Shown in pieces: positions 23,068 through 33,345 of a stretch of 64,000 nt of DNA. Each line of letters begins with the position of its first letter. The stretch's first letter is position 1. This stretch comes from Phaeotremella fagi. Lineage: Eukaryota > Basidiomycota > Tremellomycetes > Tremellales > Phaeotremellaceae. The DNA is taken from positions 2,341,634-2,405,633 of the forward strand of contig BCHU01000001.1 in NCBI GenBank assembly GCA_001599715.1. The letters are read 5' to 3'. The translations under genes were made by a program, and so were the position numbers. Below the pieces are notes generated by a model. The model saw nothing but the letters and a program-made list of their open reading frames with translations, did not search any database and was not told where the DNA came from.

Positions 23068-24026
23068 TCAATCAGCTTGCTTTCCCTTCTTTTCCCGCTT
23101 CTCCGTCTTGTCCTTTTTCGTCTTCGTCTTGATTTTCGTTTTCGACAACCCCTCGACCTCGACCTCGACCTTATCCCTCTTCCTTTTCTTAGTTTCAACC
23201 TTGACCACGACCTCTATAGATCCATCACTGGCATCATCCATCCCTTGTCGACCACTTTCCTCATTCTTCCTACTCTTTTTACTCTTCTCCTTCCTTTCCC
23301 TCCCTGTACTCTTAGATTTCTCTTCCTGACTGACTTCCCTCCCCTCCGTCTTCTTTTCCATCTTCATCTGCCTTTTCAACTCCTTCTCAACCTTCCTCTG
23401 TGCTTTCTCAGCCCTTCGAGCCCTTCTTTCTTCCTTCGTCTCGACCTTCTCAACTGAATTAGACGACCTAGAACCAGAAGCTTCAGGTTGTACTACATCC
23501 TGTTCAACAATCTCGACCTTAGGCACATCCTCCGATTCAGGTGTAGTATCTTCTGAGTACGTTTCCCCTCTGAAGAATTTGGAGTATAGACCACGACGAG
23601 CGATCTCTTTTCCTGATCGTACAGAAGCTGAGACTGCCGGTTTCGACCGTGATAACGTCTCCCAAGAGGGTTTGGAACTAGGTTCAGGTGTAGCTGACTT
23701 TGAGGAGATTGAGGAAAAGAGTGATGAAGCTGTCGTAGCGAATATACTATTATCTGATGAGCATATTGTGGGAATTTAGGTGTAAAGTGGATAGACTTAC
23801 TGATCCCAAAATGGTACAGCCGTATCTCTGTCTTTCCCTATTCCAGATAACGATTTTTTCTGAACGACAGGAAGAGGTCTAGTAGAATGACCATGTTTAA
23901 GAGCTACAGAACGAAGAGTGAGAAATTGAGTCGAATTTTGAAAATGTCTGCTTCTCTGGACGTACCTGTTCCTTTCCCTTTCCAACCTTGTTTATGTAAA
24001 TGAGCAGCAGGATCGAACGATGTCAT
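23068..24026 (-). CDS. Nucleolar G-patch-like protein, Tma23-type
   Basis: Three exons (24026-23966, 23903-23801, 23746-23068) give 280 residues. The N-terminus FDPAAHLHKQGWKGKGTALK, then VVQKKSLSGIGKDRDTAVPF and WDHIFATTASSLF, is the arrangement of yeast Tma23: a degenerate G-patch followed by a Lys-rich signal and a WW/WDH motif. The C-terminal half is a long Lys/Glu charged tail (ETKKRKRDK, TKTKKDKTEKREK), fitting nucleolar targeting and RNA contact. Tma23 acts in small ribosomal subunit maturation. The exon 3 acceptor at 23747 was chosen because it gives the WDHIF junction. It shares a 244-base divergent promoter with the Aos1 gene. Confidence 0.8.
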
Positions 24027-24270
24027 GTTGAGCTATTGGTTTATACCTCTTGAAGTATGTTGCTCCAGAAGATGAAGTGAATTTTGGTAGATGATTGAAT
24101 GTTGACAGAGTGCTAAAATGTAAATTCTGAAATTCTGAAACTTTTCTGTACCTAACATTAAAACTCGGAAATGTCAGGCTCAGATATTTCATCATTTCGT
24201 TCGAAATCTCCATCTCTCAACATCAACCAACAACAACGACAAAATCATCAACAAAAACAGTCGTTTCACC
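24027..24270. promoter_or_regulatory. Divergent promoter, Tma23-like / Aos1
   Basis: The 244 bases between two start codons on opposite strands must hold both promoters. Close to the Aos1 ATG the sequence is C/A-rich (caaccaacaacaacgacaaaatcatcaac), typical of a 5' leader. No TATA box or known binding site is evident. Confidence 0.6.
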
Positions 24271-25763
24271 ATGACCACTGAGCAAATAGACCCTCCCAAT
24301 GGAGTTAATCATGGTCAAATCACAGAGGGTACGTCTTGGCCACAAACATGGAGTGTGAACGGCGTTGATGATGTGATTTCTAGATGAAGCTTCACTTTAT
24401 GATCGTCAAATTAGATTATGGGGTCTAGAAGCTCAGAACAGGTAAGACGGTTTCCACTCAATTCTAATATCTAGTTCTTCTTCCTGACTTACTCTAATCG
24501 ACCCAGGATGCGCTCGTCAACGATCCTCCTCCTCTCACTCCGTTCACTCGCCCATGAAACCATCAAAAATCTTGTCTTGGCCGGTATAGGGAGATTGATA
24601 ATAATGGACGAAGGAGTAGTCACAGATCAAGATCTGGGTGGAGGATTCCTATTTAGAGAAGAGGACGGGGCCGTTGGTCAAGATGTGAGTCAGGGAGATA
24701 ACAATCACTAAATGGAATAGAGAACAACAGCAGCCCTACCTCAAATTGCCTCGCTCAACCCTTTGGTCCACTTGTCATCGTTCAATACTCTTTCACCGTT
24801 CGTTCGTTCCCCAACAGACGAGATTACTGTTCCAGAAGCCGAAATCGCTATGATCGAATTGTTGAAACGTGAAAAAGTCGATATCGTCGTTGGATGTGAT
24901 TTGAATAGGGAACAGAATGTGGGTGCATCATTGGGTCAAAAGAGTAACCTGACCGTGACAATAGGAAGCTATTGATAATGCCGCACGTAAAGCTGGAAGT
25001 CTGTTCTATGGGGCTGGTTCTTATGGATTCTACGGATACATCTTTACTGATCTCGGTGAAAAGTACGATTTCGTTGTCAAGTGAGTTCACCCAAGTCTTT
25101 CATGTGATGGCCTCTGATATGATATCGATTAGTCCACCTCAAGCACCCAATAATCCTGCTCCCGGCCTAGCGAAGAAGACACTTTCGTACCCCTCCTTGA
25201 CTTCAGTTTTAGATTCCACACATTGGAATCTACCACATGGAGAGGCAACGAGGGGGGGTTCACCGTTCAGAGGTTTGACGAAACGAAATACCGCAGATAA
25301 AGCTCCTGGACTAACTATTGGGTTGTTAGGTGGGTCAAGCTGGGTTATGACCCGTGGTTGCTGATTCATAATAGCTCTATGGGAGTTCGAAAAACTTCAT
25401 GCTAAATTACCCACTGGTGCTGAAGGTGAATTGGAAGAAGTAACTGAGCTTGCAGAGAAATATCGTGTAGCTTTAGGAATTAATGAAAATTCACTCCCTG
25501 GTGTCGATTCCGATGTCATTGAGTAAGTTTGTGTTCCACATTCCCAGTGTAACGGCGAGCTAATTCCCAATAGACATCTTACCAATCACGCTACACATTT
25601 CTTCCCACCTACTTTAGCTATACTCGGCGGTTTACTCGCACAAGACGTTTTACGCGCACTCGCTAAGAAAGATAAACCCATCACCAATCTATTAGTTTTA
25701 GATTCTATGAGTGGAGTTGGGGTCGTCAGTAGATGGTCGATGGGCGAGGCTGTTGATGCCTAG
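24271..25763 (+). CDS. AOS1: SUMO-activating enzyme subunit Aos1
   Basis: Eight exons (24271-24328, 24384-24441, 24507-24684, 24721-24918, 24965-25080, 25133-25329, 25375-25522, 25574-25763) give 380 residues. The start EASLYDRQIRLWGLEAQNRM is the E1 N-terminal signature. LVLAGIGRLIIMDEGVVTDQDLGG follows the nucleotide-binding fold. Later segments (DNAARKAGSLFYGAGSYGFYG, GGLLAQDVLRAL) are typical of the Aos1 half of the SUMO E1. Aos1 pairs with Uba2; it holds part of the adenylation site and lacks the catalytic cysteine domain, consistent with the short length. Expected in nucleus and cytoplasm. Confidence 0.93.
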
Positions 25764-25910
25764 GGGAAGTGGATTTGTATATAGTTATGAAATCATTATG
25801 TCATCAAATTACAACGTGAGAGTATATCTGTTGGTCTTCCGTTTACGTAGATGGTTCTCCTTTAGATGGTTCTGCTATTCCTTCTGAAGCATTCGGATCG
25901 AGATTCCTTT

Positions 25911-26408
25911 CTACTCGCCTACATTTCCGTGGGTTAATAAACAGTCGACGACATCCAACACCCACCAAGTCTCATAATGTCTCGTACCTATCCTAGCCAG
26001 CTCTCCAATGAACAACGGATCCGTCAATCTCTCCCTAAAAGAAGATTGCTGTAGAAGAGTGAGATAAACCAAACAAGTGGGATATCTGAATGGTATCAGA
26101 ATTGAACACAACGTGAGTCACTTACATGATAAACCCAACATATTCAGGTTCACGCCAGTATTCCAGATATTTCAGATAATTCAGAAAAGATGGATCGGTG
26201 GTATATTTTTGTTCAGCTAGTTCACGGAGATACAGTGGGTTCGAGAGACATTGAACAAACTGGTCGTGGATCAGTTGGATAAGAAGATTCAACCCACCTC
26301 CAGCTCTGTTTGGAATCTTATGAGATTCTCTTGACGCTCTTTACTCCTTGGCGGTCCTTCACTTCCATCTGGTAGGTGGGGTGGTAAGATGGTTGGAAGT
26401 TGTTGCAT
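25911..26408 (-). CDS. MED31: Mediator complex subunit 31 (Soh1)
   Basis: Three exons (26408-26298, 26259-26126, 26085-25911) give 139 residues. The core [20 protein letters not shown], then [34 protein letters not shown] and HYETWW, follows the Med31/Soh1 helical bundle from end to end. A proline-rich N-terminus ([17 protein letters not shown]) precedes it. Med31 sits in the middle module of Mediator and binds Med7. The start at 26408 was chosen as the first ATG in frame after the promoter; further upstream the frame lacks an ATG. Divergent from Ytm1 with 197 bases between. Confidence 0.92.
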
Positions 26409-26605
26409 TGCTGTTGGAGTTGAAGGTGAACTGGGGGGTGGTGGTTTAAGTAGTACGTTAATGCATGCATATGGGTTTCTTAAGCACGGATCACGTGACC
26501 TTTGAGGAAATTTCAAAATTATCGATATTCCTTGGTTTGTTAATGTTTATTTTGCATTTCTTCTCAATTCTTCAGTTAATTTAATCCATAAAAGTCATCA
26601 TCACC

Positions 26606-28203
26606 ATGTCAGCAGATGCTCCCATGCCCACGGCATCGACTTCCTCAACCTCTGCTCCCCGTCAACTCCCCATCAATCTCTTCACCCGATCAACAACCCA
26701 TTCTATCCCCCAATCGACGTACTTCATTCCCTCAGATTGGCGACGATTCCAACTGTCAGAACTTATCAATAAAGTTTTAAGTAACGATGGTAGTGATGGT
26801 AAACGACCTGTTCCATTTGATTTCGTCGTTGAAGGTGAAGTCTTACGTGGGAGTTTGGATAATTGGGTCAAAAGGAATCGAGGGAATGACGAGGAAACAA
26901 CCATCAATGTTGAATATATTGAGAGTTTGCTACCTCCCACCAAAGTCGCTAGTTTACCTCAAGAAGACTGGGTATCGGGACTGAGTTTGGGTAGACCTGG
27001 GTAGGTGAAATCGTTTCAGACAATACCTGTACTGATTCTCGCAGATATATTCTCCTCTCGTCTTACTTGTCCCATCTACGTATTCTCCCATTCTCGACCA
27101 ACCCTTCCCCAGAGTCCTCGGCTTTATACACCTTACCCCTTCCCACTTCTTTAGGTGCTACATGTTGTACTTGGATATCACCGACGTCTACCACCTCGGA
27201 TATCCTACTTGCAGCGGGAGGAGTCGATCGAGCAGTACACGTCTTTTCCCTACCCTCCCTCGAACCAGATATAGCAGCTAGTGAAAACAACACTGCCACA
27301 GAGATCTATACCCTCCACGGTCACACTGGTCCCATCTCATCTATAATAAGCAGTCCAACGTCCCAAGACATAGTTTCAGCCTCATGGGACGGGAACATTC
27401 ATCTCTACAACCTCCCAACCGAAGAACCAACTGAACATTCTATACCCGCTGAACCAATATCCTATCTCCCAGGACAGAAACGTAGGAAGAAGATGGGAAA
27501 TGAAGAACGAGGTCCGATTGAGGGTTTCAATGACGGTGATGCAGTAGGGAGAGAGGGCGGTTGGAGAAGGTCCCCAGATGGTGTGATGAGAGGTCATAAA
27601 GGTAGAGTTGGGGGATTGGTTTGGGATAAACAAGAGAACGCTAGAATATGGAGTGCAGGTTGGGATGGTAGTGTACGTGGCTGGGAGGTCGATTATGGTG
27701 TCGGCGCTGTTGTTAGGGTGAGTTGATGTTTTGGAGGTTGCTGATAATATCAGCAAGGACCATCTGATAAATCCGCTCTTTGTATCGACCAATTCAATGG
27801 TTCAGGTACACTAGTAACTGGGAACATGGATCGAACCATTTGTTTATGGGATACCAGAGAGGGTATGTGATTCTCACCGGACGTAGACTGACAATTAGCA
27901 ACCTCACTTATCTCTCTCACCCTCCAAACCAATTCCCCAATCCCATCCATCAGAACTCATCCAAAATCATCGTTCACGTTGGCAACAGCAACTTACTCTG
28001 GTACTGTCCAAATCTGGGATATCAGATCACCTAAAAATGCTCTTTTCTCTGTTTCGAAGGCGGCGACTTTGGCTGAACAAAAGGTCACTAAGAATGGAAA
28101 GGTGCTCGGTGAAAGGTTGTTAGCTGTTGATTGGGATGGAGAAGTGCTCGTTGGTGGCGGTGAAGATGGGGAAGTTGGAGTTTGGAAAGCTAGGGGAGAG
28201 TGA
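26606..28203 (+). CDS. YTM1: Ribosome biogenesis WD-repeat protein Ytm1/WDR12
   Basis: Four exons (26606-27000, 27045-27717, 27754-27862, 27899-28203) give 493 residues. The N-terminal NLE domain (YFIPSDWRRFQLSELINKVL, FDFVVEGEVLRGSL) is followed by WD repeats (LHGHTGPISSIISSPTSQ, SASWDGNIHLYNL, GHKGRVGGLVW, SAGWDGSVRGWEV, TGNMDRTICLWDTRE, TATYSGTVQIWDIRSP). Ytm1 joins Nop7/Pes1 and Erb1/Bop1 in the PeBoW complex for 60S assembly, and its NLE domain is the target of the AAA ATPase Rea1. Nucleolar. Confidence 0.93.
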
Positions 28204-28240
28204 ATATACATAGAATCTATTTGTATAATACAAGGTATTA

Positions 28241-28731
28241 TCATGTCTCCATGACCTCATCTTCTTCTCTTACTGGTGTCAATGATCTTGTGCAGAGGTT
28301 TCCAGAAGATGGTTCTCGGTACACAGTTGATCTATTTTTCCAAAACCCATCACCACCTCTCCATTCATACCAAGTAAATTTCTTGAAATCGTCGTCCGGT
28401 TCGACCTAAACTCCCCAGATCAGCATAAAGTAGAAATTGAGAAACAAGCGACCAAACCCACTTTAAAATCGATTAACATCATCGCACGTTTCCTGTCGAT
28501 GAACGACGATCTCACTAGTTTATCAATAATTTCTTCACGGAGGGTGGAATCCCTGTAAATATCCTCATAACAGGTCCCTCTTATGACTTCATGGATCATT
28601 TTCAATTGGTATTCAGTTATTTGATGGATGTTGTCGTCAAGTTCTTCTGTTTCCTGAGGTGTCGTGAGCTTGATGGAGATGTTTGTAGTGTTGGTATCCG
28701 ATTTTTCATTCAAGATCGAACTGTTGACCAT
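28241..28731 (-). CDS. Small helical protein A (paralogue of 29307 gene)
   Basis: Two exons (28731-28462, 28405-28241) give 144 residues. The first exon ends DRKRAMMLIDFK, and the second begins VEPDDDFKKFTWYEW. The neighbour at 29307 has SWMKYK then VKPDGDGFNWYEPF with the intron in exactly the same place, so the two are paralogues. The shared unit is a helical block of about 50 residues (a leading Leu/Ile-rich helix, TLREEIIDKLVRSSF, then a basic helix) that looks helix-turn-helix-like. No known family is recognised. The 3' end (28241) is only 38 bases from the Ytm1 stop on the other strand. Confidence 0.6.
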
Positions 28732-29306
28732 GGGATCGTTAACACTTTACTCTGATAGTTTTGAAGTTGATTCAACCTTAACTAGTCTCGGTGTAGATTT
28801 TACGATGTAAATTGGATTTTTCTAACTTTCAAATTGCTGAAGTCTTCAGACTTCTCTGATCGGAGAGACAATTGGACGATGAACTTATATCAGTATATTT
28901 TTCGCTAACAACCTTTCATTTAGCATTGAGATCGTCTACTGAAAAATTACAGAAAATATGAATCTCTTGTTCTGCTCCGAAATGAAAAGAGGGAATTGGA
29001 AGTGCTTTGGAGATCCGTTCATGGAGGTGAATACTCTCTTCAAGTCGCAGCAGGATTGAATTATTCTTGAAGGCAAAGGGTACTGAGACATCCCGAAAAC
29101 GATGCATCCCCATTGAAGGTGGTTACAAACTCTCAAAGCAATTGATTTTACCATACTCTACACTTATGTCGACGCCCTTCTAAGCACAACTTTCTGTAGA
29201 CAGTCCAGTAGTATAATTAGTTCTCCCAATGTTCATCTTGATTGACCAATGGAACCTATTCCGAGACCTTTCGTCGGTATAAGGTACAACCTTGCACATG
29301 GGTCAG
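28732..29306. other. Intergenic region between paralogues
   Basis: 575 bases. Minus-strand open frames at 29113-28916 and 29154-28936 have no similarity to either flanking paralogue. Probably the promoter of protein A and the 3' flank of protein B. Confidence 0.45.
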
Positions 29307-29858
29307 TTACTCTGTAAACTTTTGTTTTGAACACACCTCATAAACTAGAACACGTTTGATTTCATCATCACTAAGCCTCGTACTATAGAGTGCATCTCGT
29401 AGGTTGTCTTTGAATTCTCGCTTACTATACGTTCTGGTCGTAACTCTTCTGGTTATAAGGAAGTCTAGGACGGATTGAGAGATTTTTGGTTGCCAATGAA
29501 TCGCTTTTTCCCAACCGGAGATCTCAAATTCTGATCGAGCTGGGTTGAAAGGTTCATACCAATTGAACCCATCTCCATCTGGCTTCACCTGAAACGTCAG
29601 TCGATTTGGAGTGTTCGGACGTACCTTATACTTCATCCAACTTGATATTCTACTCTTTGGAATGTTCTCTCTGATTAACGCTTCTCTTAAGGCTTCCCTC
29701 TCTTCCGCGGTGCTTTCTTTGATTGTACCCGCTTCACAATAACGTGGAATAAACTCGTGCAGTTTGCTACACTGATCCAAGGACATTCTTGGTACCCATT
29801 TATGAGATCTCTCTGGATCATCCTCTTGATAGTAATCGTCTTCTTCATCTGTTGACAT
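29307..29858 (-). CDS. Small helical protein B with an internal repeat
   Basis: Two exons (29858-29625, 29588-29307) give 171 residues; the intron is at the same codon as in protein A. After an acidic leader (MSTDEEDDYYQEDDPE), a helical block (SKLHEFIPRYCEAG, REALREALIRENIPKSRISS, WMKYKV) is followed by a linker with FNWYEPFNPARSEFEISGWE. A second, related block follows (VLDFLITRRVTTRTYSKREF, NLRDALYSTRLSDDEIKRVL). The last helix of block 1, RISSWMKYKV, recalls a homeodomain recognition helix (W followed by basic residues), but the asparagine expected in homeodomains is missing. DNA binding is only a possibility. Confidence 0.6.
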   Translation of the reverse strand: MSTDEEDDYYQEDDPERSHKWVPRMSLDQCSKLHEFIPRYCEAGTIKESTAEEREALREALIRENIPKSRISSWMKYKVRPNTPNRLTFQVKPDGDGFNWYEPFNPARSEFEISGWEKAIHWQPKISQSVLDFLITRRVTTRTYSKREFKDNLRDALYSTRLSDDEIKRVLVYEVCSKQKFTE

Positions 29859-30377
29859 TTTGGTTTCGAACGTTGAAGAAGAAGAGAGAGGTTATAGGAC
29901 TGATATGGTTCAAATTAAAGCAAGCGGAGTTCGAAGCAAGGTGCCATGTAGATTAAACCATCCTCCTTTCATCTTTGCATTTGAGCACTCTTCCCCATGC
30001 GACCGCTGGTATCTTCTAGGAAGGCGATTAGTATATCAACACGTCGCTGAGAGGGCACATACGGTTTCAATACTTCCAAGTCAGGTAGATTTCCTCTACG
30101 AATTTACTGTACCATCACCTCGTGGTGGGAACTTCATTCAATAGATGGTGGTTCTTGGATGATTGGATACACAGAATTATTGAGCACTTGTTCTGTAGTG
30201 TTTTGATGAGCTTCAGTACGAATACCCGTTGATTGGAAGCCCTGTCTGAAAGTATAAGTTTTTATCATCGTTCTTTTTGCCACAAGAAATTGCCACCAAA
30301 CATGTCAACTGCATATTTATTTGACTCGAGATGTTTCTATTTTCCAACTCATTCTAAACAATCTGTCAAAATTAACA
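29859..30377. promoter_or_regulatory. Divergent intergenic region, protein B / Cdc123
   Basis: 519 bases between opposite start codons. A plus-strand open frame (29860-30144) shows no domain and overlaps the protein B 5' region. No recognisable binding site was seen. Confidence 0.45.
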
Positions 30378-31643
30378 ATGCCTATACCAACAGCATCATC
30401 GTCAACGTCCCACGAGACGTATCCATCACTATCCCGAGCTCAAATAGAAGCTACAAGACTATCATCATGGTACGAACTGTTCGAGGATATAACACCGGCT
30501 TCGACGATTGTTGATCTTGACGAGTTGGGTGAAAGGGAGGCTTTTTTGGAGGTACGGTATTAGTCGTCTGACGATTCAGTGCTGATATCAGGATCTCTAG
30601 TAGTGGCTAGCAGCTGATTCGATCTTCTTACCAGAGGGAAGTGATGGGTGAGTCCAGCAATTGGGGATAGTTCAGTCCGTGAACTAACCTTGATAGACTC
30701 ACATCGACAACACAACCCGAACAAGACTCAGCTGGTCCATCAGCTCCTGTGTATCATTTACCGAAATTAAACGAAGCAATACGGTTAGCAATAAAAGAAT
30801 ATGACGGTTCAGTATTTCCAAAATTAAATTGGACGAGTCCAAAGGTGATCACAAATCTATATCAGTACTGATGAACAGGATGCAGCGTTCATCCTCCCCC
30901 AAACGGCTCATGGACCACTGTACTGCGTTTCACCATCTGATATTTATCTCTTACTCAAATCAAGTAATTTCATCTTTCATGATTTGGATTTGAAGACTGT
31001 CTACGCTGGATGTGAGGAGGAAGGGGAGACGATTTTGAAGATCGAATTGGTGTTACGGAGATTTGTTGATATGAACCCTGCAAGGGAGTTTAGATGTTTT
31101 GTACGGGATGGTAAACTGATTGGTGAGTAGGTATTTGACTGGGAGCTCATGACAGGTATCACACAAAGAGACCTAAACTATTACGACCATTTACAACCTG
31201 AAGATACGCAAACGGTCATACGAGATTCAGTTCGAGTGTTCTGGGAGGATGAGATTAGAGATCATTTCGAAGGTGGTCGAGACTGTAAGTGACTTCAATA
31301 ACCAGACTAACCCCCAGACGTCTTTGATGTTTACATGAGCGCAAATAACCGTTCCGCATCCCTAATCGATTTCCAACCTTACAGATCATCAACTGATCCA
31401 CTACTGTTCACCTACGACGACCTCCGAGATATCATCAATTCAGATGCCATTCAACTACCCGTTCTACGTATTATCGACTCTCGCTCTCATCCAGATGTTA
31501 ACAGGAACGCCCCGATCTATCAGAGTAGTATGATGCCGCTTGAGATGATACAGATGGGGGAAGGGAGGAATATGGGAGAATTCAAACATGCTTGGGAAGC
31601 TGCTATCGCTGCTGGTATCGAGGAGAATAGTGATGACGAGTAG
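30378..31643 (+). CDS. CDC123: Cell division cycle protein 123 (eIF2 assembly factor)
   Basis: Six exons (30378-30551, 30604-30647, 30697-30844, 30879-31122, 31156-31284, 31318-31643) give 354 residues. The D123 fold is plain: SSWYELF near the N-terminus, VFPKLNWTSPKDAAFI, LVLRRFVDMNPAREFRCFV followed by RDGKLIGITQRDLNYYDHL, then FDVYMS and LPVLRIIDS. Cdc123 has an ATP-grasp-type fold and promotes joining of eIF2 gamma to eIF2 alpha in translation initiation. The acidic C-terminus (EENSDDE) is normal for the family. Cytoplasmic. Confidence 0.92.
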
Positions 31644-31746
31644 GAGATTGTTTCAACGGGTCATGTCATTGAACCTGTACACTGGTTAACCTGTTTACTC
31701 ACTCAAAGAGAGAAGCACCCGATATCATGATGTAACATCAAGGACT

Positions 31747-33210
31747 CTATGCACCCGCTGAAAAATCCAACAAACTCCACAGCGCAATTCTCATATCCTT
31801 CCCTCCACTAGCCATCCAACGTTGTCTATCATCTATATCATCTTCTTCCTCACTATCACTGTCTATCCCAATTTCTTCCGTCTCAGCTATACTCTCCTCG
31901 TCGTCGATTGGGGTGGAAGTTGAGTTTAGGTTCGCAAACGCTATAACGTGTACGGTGTCTCTATGGTATTCCAGAGTCCCGAGCGGTTTAAATGTTTGAG
32001 TCGAGAACAGTCTTATCCTGAACATTCAGCTACGACTTGGTTGACTACTCACCTCCCGTCCCACCCTCCTACCGCTACTACCTTGTCATCCGCAGAGATA
32101 GACAACGAAGCGTTACCTATTTGTTTCACGGAGGTGGTTTTGATGAGTTGTCGCCCAGTGTCTGGAGATTGAAGCTTTTGTACAGCCTATGGTCAGTTGT
32201 ACCCCCTGACTGAACCCACCAATTCAAGATCATATCGAACCAAAAGATGATCTGCTGAAACTGTGAAAGCGTATTGCAGATTTTTATCAACCACCATAGC
32301 CATCACTATTAGGTGTCAGTGGAATCGTTTGAAATGAAATACCCGCTTCGTTATGCTCCTTCCCACCCCAAATCAACTTCCATTGATGAACCTCCATGTC
32401 AGAAGTTGAAGTGGGAGAGATCAGAATTTCAAGTGATGATAGTGATTTGGTATTCTGCCAGAGCTCCACTCGACCGTCTTCGAATCCCATTACTAGATTT
32501 ACAATTGGATTGGTTGAAGATGTGACAGCAAGATGAAGGGACATGATGAGACCTGAGCGACCTTCCAAATGATCCAGCCCTTGTTCATCCGTGATAGGTG
32601 TTATTTTAGCATCTTTAGGCTTGTAGTTCACCGCTGTATGTATACGTTGTAACGAGGGTAGATGATAGACGTCTGCCTGGATTGTTAGTCAAATTTGAAC
32701 ACATACTCACCACTTCAGCATTCAACAAATTTGGAACAGCCAACAAAGCCTCCCTTTGTTTCCCTTTCCCTTTCGTAGATAGTGTCGATGCATCGCTACT
32801 GAGGTCTACCAGGGAGAAGCGACAAAAGTTGAGTGAATTCGTATCAAGGGATTGAAGTATGTTTGGTGGATCATGAAGTTTACCAGAACCAGAGGATAAA
32901 GAAAGTCCGGTGTGTTTTCGTAAAGGTTCATGGAAATGTATCTTGTTGTCACGACCATGACTAGACGTTAGTTCAGTGTATAGACCTTTACTTACCTTAT
33001 CAAACCACCTTCCCATTCTTCCACACCTAGAATACCATCCTGATGGGCTTTCCAATATGCTACCACTCGTCTGATCTTCAAATCCGTGATTGAAACGTAT
33101 CCATGTTGATCTCCAGCGTAGAGATACGTATTGCATTGATTGAAATTTAGCGCAGCTAGTGGAGCATGATGTGTTCGTAGTAGATGGAACGGTGTAGGGG
33201 GTGGTACCAT
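31747..33210 (-). CDS. ASA1: ASTRA-associated protein 1 (Asa1/GNB1L-like WD repeat)
   Basis: Six exons (33210-32996, 32960-32711, 32676-32343, 32305-32220, 32186-32053, 32017-31747) give 429 residues. It begins PPPTPFHLLRTHHAPLAALN, the Asa1/GNB1L opening, followed by WD-type blades (LYAGDQHGYVSITDLKIRRV, VMGFEDGRVELWQ, FTVSADHLLVRYDL, AVGGWDGRIRLFSTQTFKPL, ASGGKDMRIALWSL). Asa1 supports assembly of PIKK kinases with the TTT/ASTRA complex. The exon 3/4 junction at 32343/32305 was fixed by restoring HNEAVMAM; reading through gives a stop. It shares a 135-base divergent promoter with the CDF transporter. Confidence 0.85.
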
Positions 33211-33345
33211 GCGTGATGTAGTAGTATAACTTGGTATATTGTTGATGTTGACAAATGGAAATTACAATTCAAAATTTCGGCGACAACAAAGATAAACTTT
33301 CAATTTACCATCCCCTTTGTCTTTTACAAATCACATCCAGTCCCA

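Noticed and set aside
29860..30144. 94-residue plus-strand ORF
   Set aside because: Starts two bases from a divergent ATG and lacks any domain or neighbour similarity; probably promoter sequence.
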